DNA from: Eretmocerus hayati
Taxonomy: Eukaryota; Arthropoda; Insecta; Hymenoptera; Aphelinidae
DNA: 64,000 bases
Direction of reading: 5' to 3'
Assembly (NCBI GenBank): GCA_029851415.1
Contig: CM056741.1
Coordinates: 162,489,685-162,553,684, forward strand
The notes beneath the pieces were generated by a model. That model was given only the letters and a program-made list of their open reading frames with translations, was not told the origin of the DNA and ran no database searches. The translations under genes and the position numbers were made by a program. This document shows, piece after piece, positions 47,890 to 60,682 of the stretch; the stretch's first letter is position 1, and each line of letters opens with the position of its first letter.

Positions 47890-49285
47890 AGCTGGTTACG
47901 CTTTAGGCTTCCTCAGTTTGCCCTATTTCGAGTCTAAATGAGGAAAATCGACTCCGAAATGCCGAGGAATGAGATCTCGCAATGGAGCAAATGTTTGAGA
48001 GATCTTGAGAAAATTAAGAAAAACATGACGTTTTGATGGTCCTTCCGAAAGTCATGCGATGAAGCGCAGACTATTTTTTTCGTCTGAGCGGTCATGGGAA
48101 TCGACGTTTTGTTATGTATTTTCACCCGCAGAAACCAAAAATGAGGTCCACTCGGGCTTCGAGGGTCGAGGGTCCTTGTAGATCGCGAGATACCGATGCT
48201 GGCGGTGAAACTACACTTTTCCGGAAAACGCCCAAATCCGTTCAAATCGCTGTCCTGCTGAGGAGAGCATTTGAATGGACCTTGATCACTCATGGAACTA
48301 ACAAGGGGAGTCCGGAGTCTCCGGGTCCTGAAATCTCACCAAAATTTTTTCACAGTTTCGTACCACCTAGAATATGAAGAACCCTAAGCAGCTCTGTCAA
48401 ATGGGCCTCCCGTTCAGAGCTACAGCCTATGACATTAGCATTGCCCATATAGGCCCATGTTGAAAAGTGATTTATATAGATATACTAACAATATTGGCGT
48501 TTCTGGCTGTAGCTCAGAACAGAAGGCTCATTTGACAGAGTTGCTCTAGATTCTTCATATTCTAGGTGGTACGAAACTGTGAAAAAATTTTGGTGAGATT
48601 TCAGGACCCGGAGACTCCGGACTCTCCTTGTAAGTTTCCCTACGTATTTTGTCCTCCTGAAAACGATGTCGCTTGAATGCATCAAATCAAAGCACTGAGT
48701 AGTTAATGGTCGATGTGTCGATGAACCTGTGTATAAGAATCGGCGGTCCATGCATAAGATAGGACAAAAATCTTCCATCTTTATCTTCTCAATACTTGAA
48801 TTTGACGCATCGAAGCTCGATGGGAACGCCGAGGTCGTTTTCAGCAGGACGAAATACGTGGGAAATAATTGTGGTCCAAAAAGAATCCAGATCCGTTAGG
48901 ACATTCTCCTCAGCAACACAGCGATTTGAGTAGATTTAGGTGTTTTTTGGAGAAGTGTAGGTTTATTGCTAGGATCGGTATCTCGCGATTCACAAAGATT
49001 CTTGATCCTTGAGACCTAAGTGACCCTCGTTTTTGGTTCCTACGGGTGAAAATACATAAGAAATGGTCGTTCATATGACGACTCAGCTGAAAAAAATAGT
49101 CTGCGCTCTATCGCATCACTTTTGAGAAGACCATCAAAACGTCATGTTTTTCTCAATTTTCTCAAAATCTCTCAAACTTTTGCTCCATTACAAGATCTCA
49201 TTCCTCGGCATTTCGGATCGAGTTTTCTCATTTAGACTCGAAATAGGGCAAACTGTGAAAGCCTGTTACTGCGTAACAGCACTCG
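47890..49285. mobile_element. Large compound palindrome (foldback element)
   Basis: Sequence from about 47890 to 48290 returns in inverted form at about 48870-49285. The outer match runs from TTTGCCCTATTTCGAGTCTAAATG through words such as CGAGATACCGAT. A second inner inverted pair lies at about 48640-48690 and 48790-48860 (ACGTATTTTGTCCTCCTG and its near complement). The 340-bp foldback copy at 48297-48635 is nested between the arms. Open frames on both strands are mirror shadows of the arms, not genes. Confidence 0.75.
48297..48635. mobile_element. Foldback MITE of about 340 bp, copy B
   Basis: It begins ACTAACAAGGGGAGTCCGG and ends TCTCCTTGTAAGT, with arms of about 130 bases that are near-perfect inverted repeats. 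The ends, length, arm words and centre match copy A at 36588-36927. It is nested inside the larger palindrome 47890-49285. Confidence 0.85.
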
Positions 49286-51231
49286 TTTCGTTAAATAAAC
49301 GCATTTTCGGCAACTCGATACATAATATTCTATCTCCGATTCTTATGACTCGTACATTCCGTCTTGACTACGGCATGTGTATTACATACATGAGTTGAGT
49401 TGACGATGGAATATTCGTCGAATAAGGCTCGAGGAGCAGACCTATGATGAAAAGTTCAAGTTTAGATTCCACATGCCTCTGAGGAACCGAAATATAAATA
49501 AAGACTTTGATCTTTCTGTTTTCCATCAAAATTATTAATAAGGGATTATTGCAAGTCCACTAAAAAATGGGTAAGAATAATTAGTCGTACTTCGCGCATT
49601 AATTTGGAAACATTAGATTCTTCAGCAGATCAGTACAAATAATATAGAGTCAATTAGAGATATGAGAATTAACTTGAATCGAATTTATTCTGCAGAACAT
49701 AATACATCAACGAAAACACCGTATGGGCATGGAATTGGATCGTTAGTTAGGGAAATGAGCAAATTGTTCTTGATTGAGGAAATTCATAAATTAGCGCTTA
49801 AATTGAAAGCTCCCAAAAAAGTGGATTCTTACCAGCACGGATGTGTGACTATCCTGTCATCAAACTAGAATAAGTTTGGTCGTGTAATGCACAATAGATT
49901 AAATGCAAATCTCATTTGTTCGATTTTTTTTACAGAAAACCATTGTATTACATCTCGATAGCATAATTATTTGTCAATATAAAAGCAGGTTTTCATTTCA
50001 ATCTCTGTCCATGGTTCGACTACAATATATTTATTAGAAATATTAGATATAAATTTTTTGCGTGAAAAATTAATGATTAAAAAGAAGGAAACATTAAAAT
50101 TTAATTCTCATCAAGATGGAATACATTCCAAAATGTCAATTACTATAGACCGATGCAGGTATTATAAGGAAATAACGGAAACTCATAAAAATCCTTACAC
50201 ATAGTTTTTGGAGTTATCACCTGCAAGATAATAAACAATGTCCATGAAAAATCGTTAGCCAAGAACTTTTCAGTGCATAAAGAGCTGACCGAGTGAGCCA
50301 ATTATCTCTTTTTTTATTCTCAAATTTATTCGAACATGATGGTTACGAAAAAAATAACGTCAAGTTCAGGCATTACGCGTGGTTGACAATGATTCTATGC
50401 CGCAATTCGATTTGGCTTTGGAATTACCATTTTTTAACTCAATACGAATCTCATCGATAGATGATGGAGATAATTCGTGATCAATGCGAGAGGATACGAG
50501 CCAACTCATCTAGTGAGTCACGGCAATTTCATTACTTTTAGGTGGGAAGATAACTTTCATGAAGTTCATCAAATCTTTTTATTTGACATCCCCTGACTCA
50601 AGTGATCACGTGGAATATTTTGATCGTGGTATGCACTACTAACAAAATTGAGTTCTGCTAAACCACACTTTGTTTGCGCTTACATGATTCTTTCATGCCA
50701 AATTTATTGAAGCAAAAAGACTCATTTCGTTATCCAAAAAAATTATAAAAATAAAAATAGCAATTCACATTTACCGCGGGGTAATCGGAAGAAATGAGCT
50801 TTGTTCGGGCTAAAAGCGAGATAGATATACAAAAGTTTCTGTTTCTTATGCTTTGGTTCTGATACTGCAATAAAAGAACCTCTTGATCAGGAAAAATAGA
50901 GTTGTTCTACTCGACAGAGTTCTTGTATTCAACGTTTAGATGTTCTTAAGGAAAATTGAATTCCTGATTCGTTTCGAAAGAGGACCCTGCTAATTTGAAA
51001 GAGTAATTAAATTATACTGATTTAGAAAATGGTATTTTCTATGAGTATCTATCACTTTTCTGACACAATAAATAATGAGATGATTTTCTCATTACATATC
51101 ATATGTTTGAGGCTTGCTTTGATAATCAAAATCTTAAGACTACGAACTTATCTAAGAATATTGATTACAGATTATGCAATAATGACCATAAAAATTGATT
51201 TGCAATTCAACAGCCTTCGATATTTCCAACA
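49286..51231. other. No feature recognised
   Basis: AT-rich spacer. The right end should contain the 3' UTR of the minus-strand PIP4P gene; I did not find a convincing polyadenylation signal close to its stop codon. Confidence 0.45.
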
Positions 51232-54200
51232 CTACATTGGACCTTCTATGAGACTAATCTTCATTGTACAATAATAGATGCTTCTTCCAAGAAAGAGGAG
51301 CGATAGGAGAAATGCACCTGTAAATGATAGAGAATAAGAATTATTCGTGGTTGAAGTTGAAAACCGGGTGAAAATTTGCAAAAAAAAAATAATAAACGCT
51401 CAAATAGAAGAATTTTTGACGAAGCTAAGAAATCAGGAAACACGTGAAGGAGAAATAAATAGAATGAATCGTCAAGGTTGTCGATTTGATTTTGGAACAA
51501 CTAGTGAGAATACAGTTCTGGCACGGAGCACCATTTGTAGATCGAGGAAAATGAAAGAGTCTATTCTTTTCCAAGAATGCACGTGCATGCAAGCAACATC
51601 TCTATAGAGACCAGAGATGCCACGTTTTTGATTCAAAGGATGAATGCGAGTATACAATCCCGTTACAGCAGTGAGCCGGAAAAATATAACGATACAGATT
51701 TTGTAAGTCAACTATTGGCGGAAACAGAGTCGAGTACCACGTACATTGAGATTGTACTCGTAAAAAAAAACAAGTTATTTTTCAATGCTTACCAACATAA
51801 GCGACGTAGATCCCTCCATTGCCTTTTACAAGAGCGTATGTTCCAACCTTGAAATGAGGACGTATTTTGAACGAATGCAATTGAATGAGACACCGCATTT
51901 TTGGGGTTTTCCTCATCATTCAGCATGATGAAAGACTCCCGTGTTAATCGCGGCATTTGAATCTATCAAAAACATCCCAAACAACGGGCCCGCGGATAAG
52001 ATTTACGAGTAAAGGACTGCAACTATCTAATTGTGCAAAACTTGAAAACCACTTTCAAACTACTCGCTTCTGTACTTTGAACCTTGGGCTGGGTAAGGGT
52101 GATTGATTCGCTTATTTCAGTTATATAGATTATGATTTTGCTAGAAAGGAAGCTCCATTAATTATTTTGTACTCGACACACTAAAGAATGCTGTTATATA
52201 CAAGCATTTCTTATCATCATATCTCGTCTCCGTGGTAGTGTATGGTATACGGGAAAGCTGATAAAGGGAACGGAATTGATATTTTTACCATGAAAACAGG
52301 AATCGCTCTAAAAAGATGAGCGTGTTTTAGTACTAACAATTATTCATGTAAGCTTTGACCTTGTCGATGACCGTTCATATCAAGAAATGTGAATTTATAC
52401 ATAGCGTTAATCACACAAGCGGGTGGAAAAAGAATCTTCGTCGGAAAATATTACCAAAAAATTTCTTCTTAGAGCATTTTTCCTGAAATTGTTTTCAAAA
52501 AGAAACACAGTGGAGACGTTTGTGGATGCGGGAATCAGCAAACTCAAAACGTCAATTAAATATAATGAATTTCGGGTCAAAATCACGAGCGAGTGATGAA
52601 TTTCGTACAATTCTTAGTGCAAAGGCTTCAACTCAAGTGAGAGAATAGTTATATTGTTGAATATGTAACTTCGAAATGCATAGTTTCAGGAATAATAACG
52701 ATACATGAACAGTTCAAAAGAATTTCAGAAATTACAATCAATTGAAATTGTAATTAATCATCGGAAGTGGGTTCGCACAGATGACGCAATCAGATCTCTT
52801 AAAAAAAGCAAACTGACCAATCGCGGATTTAGATGAAGTTTCATGAGCCAAATTCACTCCTTCACTCAATAAGTTCATTTGAGTCAATTCAACTTGTGAA
52901 GAAAGAAACAAAGAGCCAAAGGGAAATTGCCATCTCGGAGCCCTTTGAGGGGTGAATAATTTGGAAATTAGTGCATCATAAACATCGATTTTTTACGAGG
53001 GTGATCGAAATTGAAGTTTCAATTGGCCCTGTGCGGATAAAAACACTCCCCAAGTCAGGTTCAACCGCGCATTGAAATTTTTTTCAAGTCCAGGATTCGG
53101 ATAAACACGGGGAATGGTTCGTTGGTGCAGAATTATCGTTTTTTTTGCTCAGCATTAAAATAACCGTGCAGCATAGACGTGATTGTAGAATGGTTGGTAT
53201 TGTATCCATGACTAGTCGAGTATCTGTAGATTTTTGGTTAAATCAAATGGGGAGATTCTTAAAAATTAAACTCACCGTTACAGCAATCCCAACAACTAGG
53301 CTGATGACTCCAAGAATGATGAACAGAATTCCACGTCCTCGAGCAAAATCAGGTCCCACTGATGAAACTTTCCGACAATGTGGACAACGTGCAAGAGCAT
53401 TGTTGAGAGTGTTGAACTGTAATACACGCACGTTGTACACATAGATGTATGCATATTAGGGAGTGAATGTTTATGAATAATTACGAAGCAATTTAGTTCT
53501 ATACAATAGGTAAAAAAGAGTATGAATCAAATTGAAGATTCTTCATGACACTCAATTCATTGTTCATGCTACAAGAAGTGTGCTTCTAACAATAAAAATT
53601 CTTCAAATAGTAAGCAGTTGATATTTTGATCAGGTTTGACCACTGTGTTAATCAGAATGAAATGATGATCACGATAGGAATTTGAGGTAGATGTTTCCAT
53701 TGTCTTGGCAAATTCTAGGAATTTTTGAGGTTGAAAAAGGACACTATACATATTTTCAGAGACGTTAAATTTAAATGCAGGCAAGCCTCTATATTTTGAA
53801 ATGAGCTTCATCAAGGTTGGTTGATAGTCGAAAGTTTGGGTAGCTTGATGATAACTTACCAAAAATGTGTCATGGCAATGAGCACAGCAGACCCTGCACA
53901 TTCCAGGCATTGATATGACTGGTGGTGTCACGGGACTAGGTGCCAAATTGATAATTCTTTTACAGTTGGGTCTTGGACAAGCAATCCTTTGAGATGAACT
54001 TTTACAAATGAGTAGACAATTGCAAGGGCAACGCACATATTTTTTTCCAGGTGGAGCATTTTTGATAGGCTGGAAACAAAATTAATTTTGCAATTATCTA
54101 TAATAATAATGTTACAGCTCACATTGATATTGGATAGAGATCTCTGATACCAATCTGAACTCAAAATTTTTTGGAGTGATTTTAGCCCCATACACAGACA

Positions 54201-55603
54201 GTGAGATTAAAGAATGTTGAAGGTGTCAGCTTTGGAATCAAAAATTTTTGCAGTTAATTTTGTCAAATTGGTTTGTCAAAGGATGATGACTAGTTCTTAA
54301 TTTACTTGTATCAATGGGAAGGATTTTGTAAATAAGTTTGATCATGAGCCTAATGCGCTCTATGGAACATAGTTTATATGAACTAAATCCGGAGAAGAGT
54401 ATCAAATTTCAATCTGCTGAACCAATATAAAGTACAATATGACTTACAGTGGCTTCATTACATTGATTGCATTTGACAACATGCTGATCTCGTTTTCCAG
54501 ATATGTCAATCATTGCCTGGCACACTCTGCAGGTGACCATATGCATGCTACCCTGACTAGCTTGATAAGATGGTGGCAACTCATCAGGGCCAATTGGAGC
54601 AACAGTATTGACTTGAGTTTGTGGATCTCCTCCTGGAAAATACAATTACATGCTGAAAAGCTTATCCTTGTCCATGACAAAAAGAAAGGATGATGATTTG
54701 GTTAGTAGATAGAGTAACACTATGAAACTGGAAGTACCCAGAATGTATTTAGTCACCAAAACTGATTAAAAAAATTGTATGACCGTAGTCAATTAATTCT
54801 ACTGTTAGATATTGATACAACATGGATTCATCTGATAATTAATTAAAATTGATATTCTGGACCTGTGTGCAAGACTACACACTCATTCATAAACAAGATA
54901 AGCTCATGCTTTGGATGAATCATTGGGAAAAACGAGCAAGTTGCTACCCCAGCATTCACCTTCTCCATAATCACTATAGGCATTGTATTGGGCAAATGAG
55001 AGAAACAAATGGACCTCAAGAGCAAAAGAAAGACATCAAGAACTTATGAATAATGATATGATAATCGATTCCAAGAATGTAACATCTCATGTGCTTGTAT
55101 CTTGATAGATATTAAGAATGAAAGAATAAAGGACTGCACATGTAATAGTGAGACAGTATATACTACTGTGAGCATAACTTGAGTATTGAAAAAGCAATGA
55201 AAGAGGAGATTGACAGCTGAGTCGCAATCACAGCACGACATAATCAAAGAGAATCAACTAATACACTCATGTATGCATGCTCTATTACATATCAGTGTTG
55301 CTCATTGCTCGCGCGATCGAGAGCGACCAACAAGAGTAATAAGTAATAGAGAAAAAAAGGAGCTAATGGTGAGCAACCGTTTCATAGACGAGAATGGTCC
55401 ATGATCTCGGAGCTCCAAGTCGGATAGATAGTTGAGACGAGTAAATGATGACAACAGATGACAATTTCAGATTTTTGAAGTCAGCTGCAGTCCTGGTGCA
55501 TTGAGATTTTCTCACCTGTAAGCTCGACACCACCACCACCACCGTAGCTGGAATTGTCAGTTTTGAGGAGCGGCTGTCGTTCAGCCTCTTTGCCATCGCC
55601 CAT
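51232..55603 (-). CDS. PIP4P: PI(4,5)P2 4-phosphatase, PIP4P/TMEM55 family
   Basis: Six minus-strand exons: 55603-55516, 54632-54448, 54069-53860, 53416-53276, 51847-51793 and 51317-51232 (stop), giving 254 residues with phases that close. An N-terminal Gly run and a Pro-rich stretch precede Cys-rich pairs (CRVC at 64, CNQC at 84). [16 protein letters not shown] block follows, with the family CX5R motif at Cys113-Arg119, then [12 protein letters not shown] and [10 protein letters not shown]. Two membrane segments lie at about 190-212 and 223-243, and the C-terminus is KISLIEGPM. Family members sit in late endosome/lysosome membranes; they were reported to hydrolyse PI(4,5)P2 to PI5P and also serve in lysosome positioning. 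The 55-base exon 5 and the last exon are 1.4 kb from the rest and easy to miss. The gene is divergent to MRG15. Confidence 0.93.
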
Positions 55604-56870
55604 GGTGCTCGTCGTTGGGCTCTTAAGCTTTTACAGGGCCACTCCTCCTCCTCCAGGAGTTGAGATGTCAAGCTATACCTGCCGATGATTACCTTCGCGA
55701 GCTGGCAGCAGCTGATACGCGCAGTAAATTAGTTTTACTGCGCCTACATTTCACTTGCAGCACTATTGGCCATTTCACTAAGCGATCGTCGACCGGAGAT
55801 CTCGGACGACGACACTTGCTGCTGCACCGTACTGCTTGATGACTTATTCAGATACCTCCAGGACTGTCCTCCTCCTCGGCGATGAGGGGAGTGCCGGAGC
55901 GGAGAGTAGCTTATGGGCAGCTGGTTGACGACAAAAAACTAAATAACACGGCCAACGTTCCTGGACGCTTGAAGTCCATACATACACTACCTGACACTAC
56001 CACAACAGTATCTCGATGAGTCAGATGAGAAATCGCGACAAAAGAGAAGTAGGGATAATGCGAGATTTTGCAAGCCAGGTAAGGTTGGGCTAGGCTAGTC
56101 AAATCGGAGCAGAATATATAGTCTGCTTGAAAGCTCGAAATCACCGGCACCACGTAAAAAGATACATATTTTGAAATTTTCATCGCTCAAAATTCAACAA
56201 AACAGTATCTTTATTAGTTGGGAGCATCTGATGAGTACAGTTCAACATTAGGACAGGTGAAGGATCGGTTTATGAGGTAAGCACAGTGCCTGTGTAAATC
56301 ACAGAGATGTATTGTTGTTGTCTAGTGATTTGATGGAAACCAATGAGATTCTGACGTTCCTTTGGGGATGAAGATATCAAAGATGAATGATTCTTTTGAT
56401 TGCTGATTTGGTGATTCTGGTAGTTTTGAATCGCTATTTGTCTTGTTGAATTATGTATCAATGCCTGGACAATTCCCTTTATTCCCCAGTTGATTGATTC
56501 ACACTGACGTATCATACATTGATCATTTCTCTAAATGATAGAGTCTCCCAACTTTCGTGCATTGCAATCACGCTTCTTATCTTTATAGATATCGCTTGGG
56601 ATGCAAATGTATTGATCTAGATTTGTAATTCACCCCAGTCAGCTCTTGATGACTTGCTCAAAGGTGATATAATCACTGTAGGTAATTTATCTTTGATGTG
56701 CAGGGTATCTCAAAGACGCCTAGGACAGTATAGACACGATGAATATTGAGCCACGAGGGATATTGAAATGCTCAAGGAACTGACTGCTCAGTCTCAAACT
56801 CAAACTCATCAGAGGGACTAGAATTCAACCCCATAAATTGAATTTAACTAGATCAAAAGTGGATGCAAAG
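55604..56870. promoter_or_regulatory. Shared 5' region of PIP4P and MRG15
   Basis: The two start codons face away from each other across 1267 bases. The part nearest PIP4P (about 55610-55960) is clearly richer in G+C and CpG than the surroundings, with CGATCG and CGACGACGAC words, as expected for a CpG-type, possibly bidirectional promoter. The MRG15 side is AT-rich and must hold its 5' UTR. I see no TATA box placed convincingly for either gene. Confidence 0.4.
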
Positions 56871-58783
56871 ATGCCTCCAAAGTTTAAATTCTCTGATGGT
56901 ATCATATTCTATCACTCTTGATAACTATTTTATATAACTCTCTGAAATTTTGGACTGAAATTTTGCAGGAGAAAGAGTTTTATGCTTCCATGGACCTCTC
57001 ATATATGAAGCTAAATGTTTGAAGTCCTCTTTTTCAAAAGAAGACAAGCAGAATAAATATTACATCCATTATGCTGGATGGAACAAAAAGTATGCACATC
57101 TCTACTTAGAATATGTATCAAGTCTCTATAATAGAAATGTTTTGAGTCGGATCATAGTTGCTTGTTGTCACATAAAATCAACAACTGTAAACCAAATGTA
57201 GACATTCATTCAACAATCATAGCTCAAGCTTTGTAAGAATTCGAGGGTTTTCATAACCAATTTGTGAGAGACTTCTGAGACCTAGCTTCTCCTATAAGAT
57301 AGTAATGGTATGAGATAACGAACTAGAAGACATGGTAAAAAATTCACATATTTCACAGCTTATTTCCTTTGAGGGAAATTGTGAATTCCTGTATCAATTA
57401 CATCTTACTCAATTTTCTCAAGCCTTTGAAGCCCAAACGACCGCGACATATCCAAGTTTCCATCTGGTCTTCACCTATTCTGAACAAATATTTTTTTCAA
57501 GCATGAATGACTTATGATCATCTTTTTCTTAGCTGGGATGAATGGGTACCTGAAGATCGAGTACTAAAGTACACTGATACAAATGTGCAGAAACAAAGAG
57601 AAGTACAGAAAGTTCGTGATCAGACGGTTAAACCAAATAGAAAAAGTGGTGGATCATCTAAAGGTCAAGGTAGGAGAAGTGAAAGCGGTAGAGAAAAAGA
57701 GAAAGATAGTGACAGCAGAGCAAGTACCCCTATAGCACAGCTAGAGAGGACACCTAGTCGCGCAAGCAAATCAGGAAGTGCCCTTACTCCAACATCGTCA
57801 AGTGAGTCACCGTTAGAGCCACCTCGGAAGAAACGAGGGTATGCACATTCAATTTCTTGTAAAGTAAAAATGAGATGATCAATTTAATCACAAATTTGCA
57901 TTGATCTTGGAACCATGGATCCATATCCGACATTCGGATGGGCTAGTTTGCGATAAATTCTACAAATTTTCGTTAAATGCTGTTTGAGAGAGAGTAGATC
58001 ATTCTGTTATCCCTTGAATTCCAGTCGAATTGAGAAATATATTTAATTACGATCACTCTGATTTCAACATTTACAGGCGAGCAGAGACATCAGAAGATAC
58101 TACCGAATACTCAGTGAAATCAGAGTTCAAAATATGGATACCAGATGATTTGAAGACTCATTTAGCAGACGAATGTGATGTCATACTGAATCAGAAGAAA
58201 CTGCCATCTTTGCCCATGAGTGTAACAGTGGATAAAGTTTTGGAAAATTATGCAGAAGAAATCAAGAGTGGAAAATATGAGGAACTTAACAAGTAATTTA
58301 AACTTGAATACTGAAAGCTGTATTCTGAAACATGATTGATTCAAAGGATGCCTTTTTTGACAGGGACAGTGCTCTAGAAATTGCCAAAGGTATTAAAGAA
58401 TACTTCAATGTTTCCATCAACTTACAGCTTTTGTATGGGTGGGAGAGACCACAATTTGAAGAGATGGTACCAGAAGACTCTGATATTCTACCAAGTAGTT
58501 TGTATGGTCCTTATCATCTACTACGATTATTTGGTAAGCATCAAATATAGAGCAGTAGTTTGGAATTTCATTTTAGTCATGTAAATAAATTATGAATGAT
58601 TTTATTATAGTGAAATTTGGAGACATGCTATCGTACACATCGTTTGATGAAACAAGCATTCAGCTGTTAGCAAGGCATTTTGATCATTTTCTACGATTTT
58701 TACAAGATAACAGCAGCAACTTTTTCAACCTGCAAGATTATAAAGACCCTCTTCCTGATTACCAGAAGAAGTGTGTAAAATGA
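56871..58783 (+). CDS. MRG15: MRG15 / MORF4L1 chromatin protein
   Basis: Six exons: 56871-56898, 56969-57089, 57533-57838, 58077-58292, 58364-58533 and 58611-58783 (TGA), giving 337 residues. Residues 8-65 form the chromo-barrel domain, with GERVLCFHG, YYIHYAGWNKNWDEWVPEDR and VLKYTD. Residues 66-165 are a low-complexity, basic and Ser-rich linker with KKRGR near its end, a likely nuclear signal. Residues 166-337 are the MRG domain, with IPDDLK, LPSLPMSVTV, LLYGWERPQFEE and YGPYHLLRLFVKFGDML. The protein reads H3K36 methylation and belongs to the NuA4/Tip60 acetyltransferase and Sin3-type deacetylase complexes. The first exon has only 28 coding bases; the start was chosen because it gives MPPKFKFSDGERV, the family N-terminus. 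Confidence 0.94.
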
Positions 58784-58977
58784 ACGGAATGTTTCATTCC
58801 ACATCTCTACACAGCGCAAAAGATCAGATGTGAGATTACAAAAGACTTTATGAAGAGTATCATATCGTCATGTGTACATACATATATTTGAAGTCTAAGA
58901 TGTGTGTTTAAACATGGTAAGGTAACAAGGATCAACATATATTATATTGATTGTTAGTTCCAGCAGCTCAATTATCA

Positions 58978-58983
58978 AATAAA
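58978..58983 (+). terminator. Probable MRG15 polyadenylation signal
   Basis: AATAAA lies 195 bases after the MRG15 stop codon and is the first canonical signal downstream of it. Confidence 0.5.
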
Positions 58984-60179
58984 ATCTATGTTTAAGGTAA
59001 CAACTAAGCTACTGTAAGCTATTGCAAATATCAGTTTCTGAAAACTTCTCCAGACTATACTATTTTGTCATTCAATTGACTTATTTGTTCAGTACTAATA
59101 ATATCTTTTAATTTAGATGTCTTGTGACGAAGATATGGAAACCACCCGTCTCAAAGAAATTTTTAGATAATTTCTAAAATTTTGTATACATTTCTAAAAT
59201 TTATCACTAAAACTTTTACTTTGTTAAATAATTCGTGATAATGTTTTTGACCTTATGAAATGAAAATGAAATTTATTTTCTTCTCCTGCAACTTCTGTTG
59301 CGAAATCCGTGACAAAAAAAATTCAATGAAAACAGTTCATTCCAGATCGTAAGTATCGCGCTTGACGCTAGTCAAGTCTCGACTTGATTCAATATCCCGG
59401 CTCTGAGAAGACGTTTATTATGTGCATTTTGTCTTCGACACTGCCACGGATTCATATACATCCATGACAAATTGTAGGCGAAAAATAAAATGACTAATCT
59501 CAAACGAATAATTTGTATGTATTCACTTGAAATCTTCCGACCAAACCAGCTAAAAAATGATGGCTAAATAATGACGTGAGTTATATGACTCCTGAATGCA
59601 TTGCCGAATTAGTAGTGATTGGCACCAGAGAGAGCATAAAAAATACTTTGCCATTTTCGAATTTGACTTTTCTCGAGGTTTCCATAAGTTTTCAAACCAT
59701 AGGCGGCGCACAATTAAGGGTTCCAAATTTAAGTTTTCTAGAAACTACTCGCATATATCTTGGTATCATATTGTATATTAGTGTCAATATAGAAAAATAC
59801 ATAATTTCATGCAAATCACTTGAATGTCTCAGTATCTGCGTGCATACGTGGTTCAAATCCATTTAAAATCTTTACGAGACATTGATTTGATATGAAATTA
59901 TTGTCATATATTTAAATGTGGTTTCATGATAATGACAAATTTTTTAAAATAAAAAGTGAAAGTGAATGCGGCACTGATAAATCTGAGATATTCAAAGCAT
60001 AGGAAATTGCATCAATAGCGGTTTTCAATTAAACAACAGCGGAAAATTATAAACTCATCGACTTGTTTAGACAAAATACACACACACACAGTATGAAAAT
60101 GACAAGACGTCATTCTCCATCTCCGATATACATACATACATATACATATATATAAATAGTATATAGATATGCAGTTTAC
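58984..60179. repeat. Spacer with microsatellites before PP1-beta
   Basis: There is no gene. A (CA)n run lies at about 60077-60090, and CATA/TATA repeats at about 60126-60155 end in a TATATATAAATAG word. Other open frames have no recognisable content. Confidence 0.5.
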
Positions 60180-60682
60180 CCAGAAGGTGTAAATATATCG
60201 AGAGCTCACGAGCCGCGCTGCCGCGCAGCCGCTTCAATATTTTGCTGCACCCATCATCGTCAGCGCATGCAGAGAGAAGTCTGTCTGCTCCCGTGCTCCG
60301 CTTTTATTCTCCGTTAAAAACTGTGCGGAGGCCCAGCAGAATACACAGTAGTTAATTCAGTGTCATAGTGGCGTGTTATTTGTTCTCCACGACGTTCTCG
60401 AAATTAATCCGCGAGTTTGATAACAATAATCTTCATCACAGAAGGTGCAACCAGCATTGCATGCACCGGGTTATCCTGATGGTGGTGGATCTGCTCCTGT
60501 AATAAGTAGTGGGTGAATTGTGTTTTACTGCTAAGCACGTTTTGTGTGCTATCGAATTGTTCATGTAATACAGCCGCTGAAGAGTGTCCTGCATAGTCCG
60601 GGCGCGGACATCTTCGCCCGGGCCACTGTGCGCCCACCCTTCTACATCATAGCTGGACTGCAACATCGTCCACAGGGACAAA
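60180..60682 (+). promoter_or_regulatory. 5' UTR and promoter region of PP1-beta
   Basis: Between 60200 and 60680 the composition becomes GC- and CpG-rich (for example GCCGCGCTGCCGCGCAGCCG near 60211), in contrast with the AT-rich spacer before it. A TATA-like TATATATAAATAG stands at about 60147-60159. The region leads without a splice signal into the start codon at 60683. The transcription start is not determinable. Confidence 0.4.

Noticed and set aside
48114..48377. Frames of 87-119 codons on both strands
   Set aside because: They lie in the arms of the palindromic element; the mirrored frames on both strands are explained by the inverted repeat.
59840..59870. GGTTCAAATCC-like word resembling a tRNA B box
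   Set aside because: No matching A box or cloverleaf could be built around it. I found no tRNA gene in the window.
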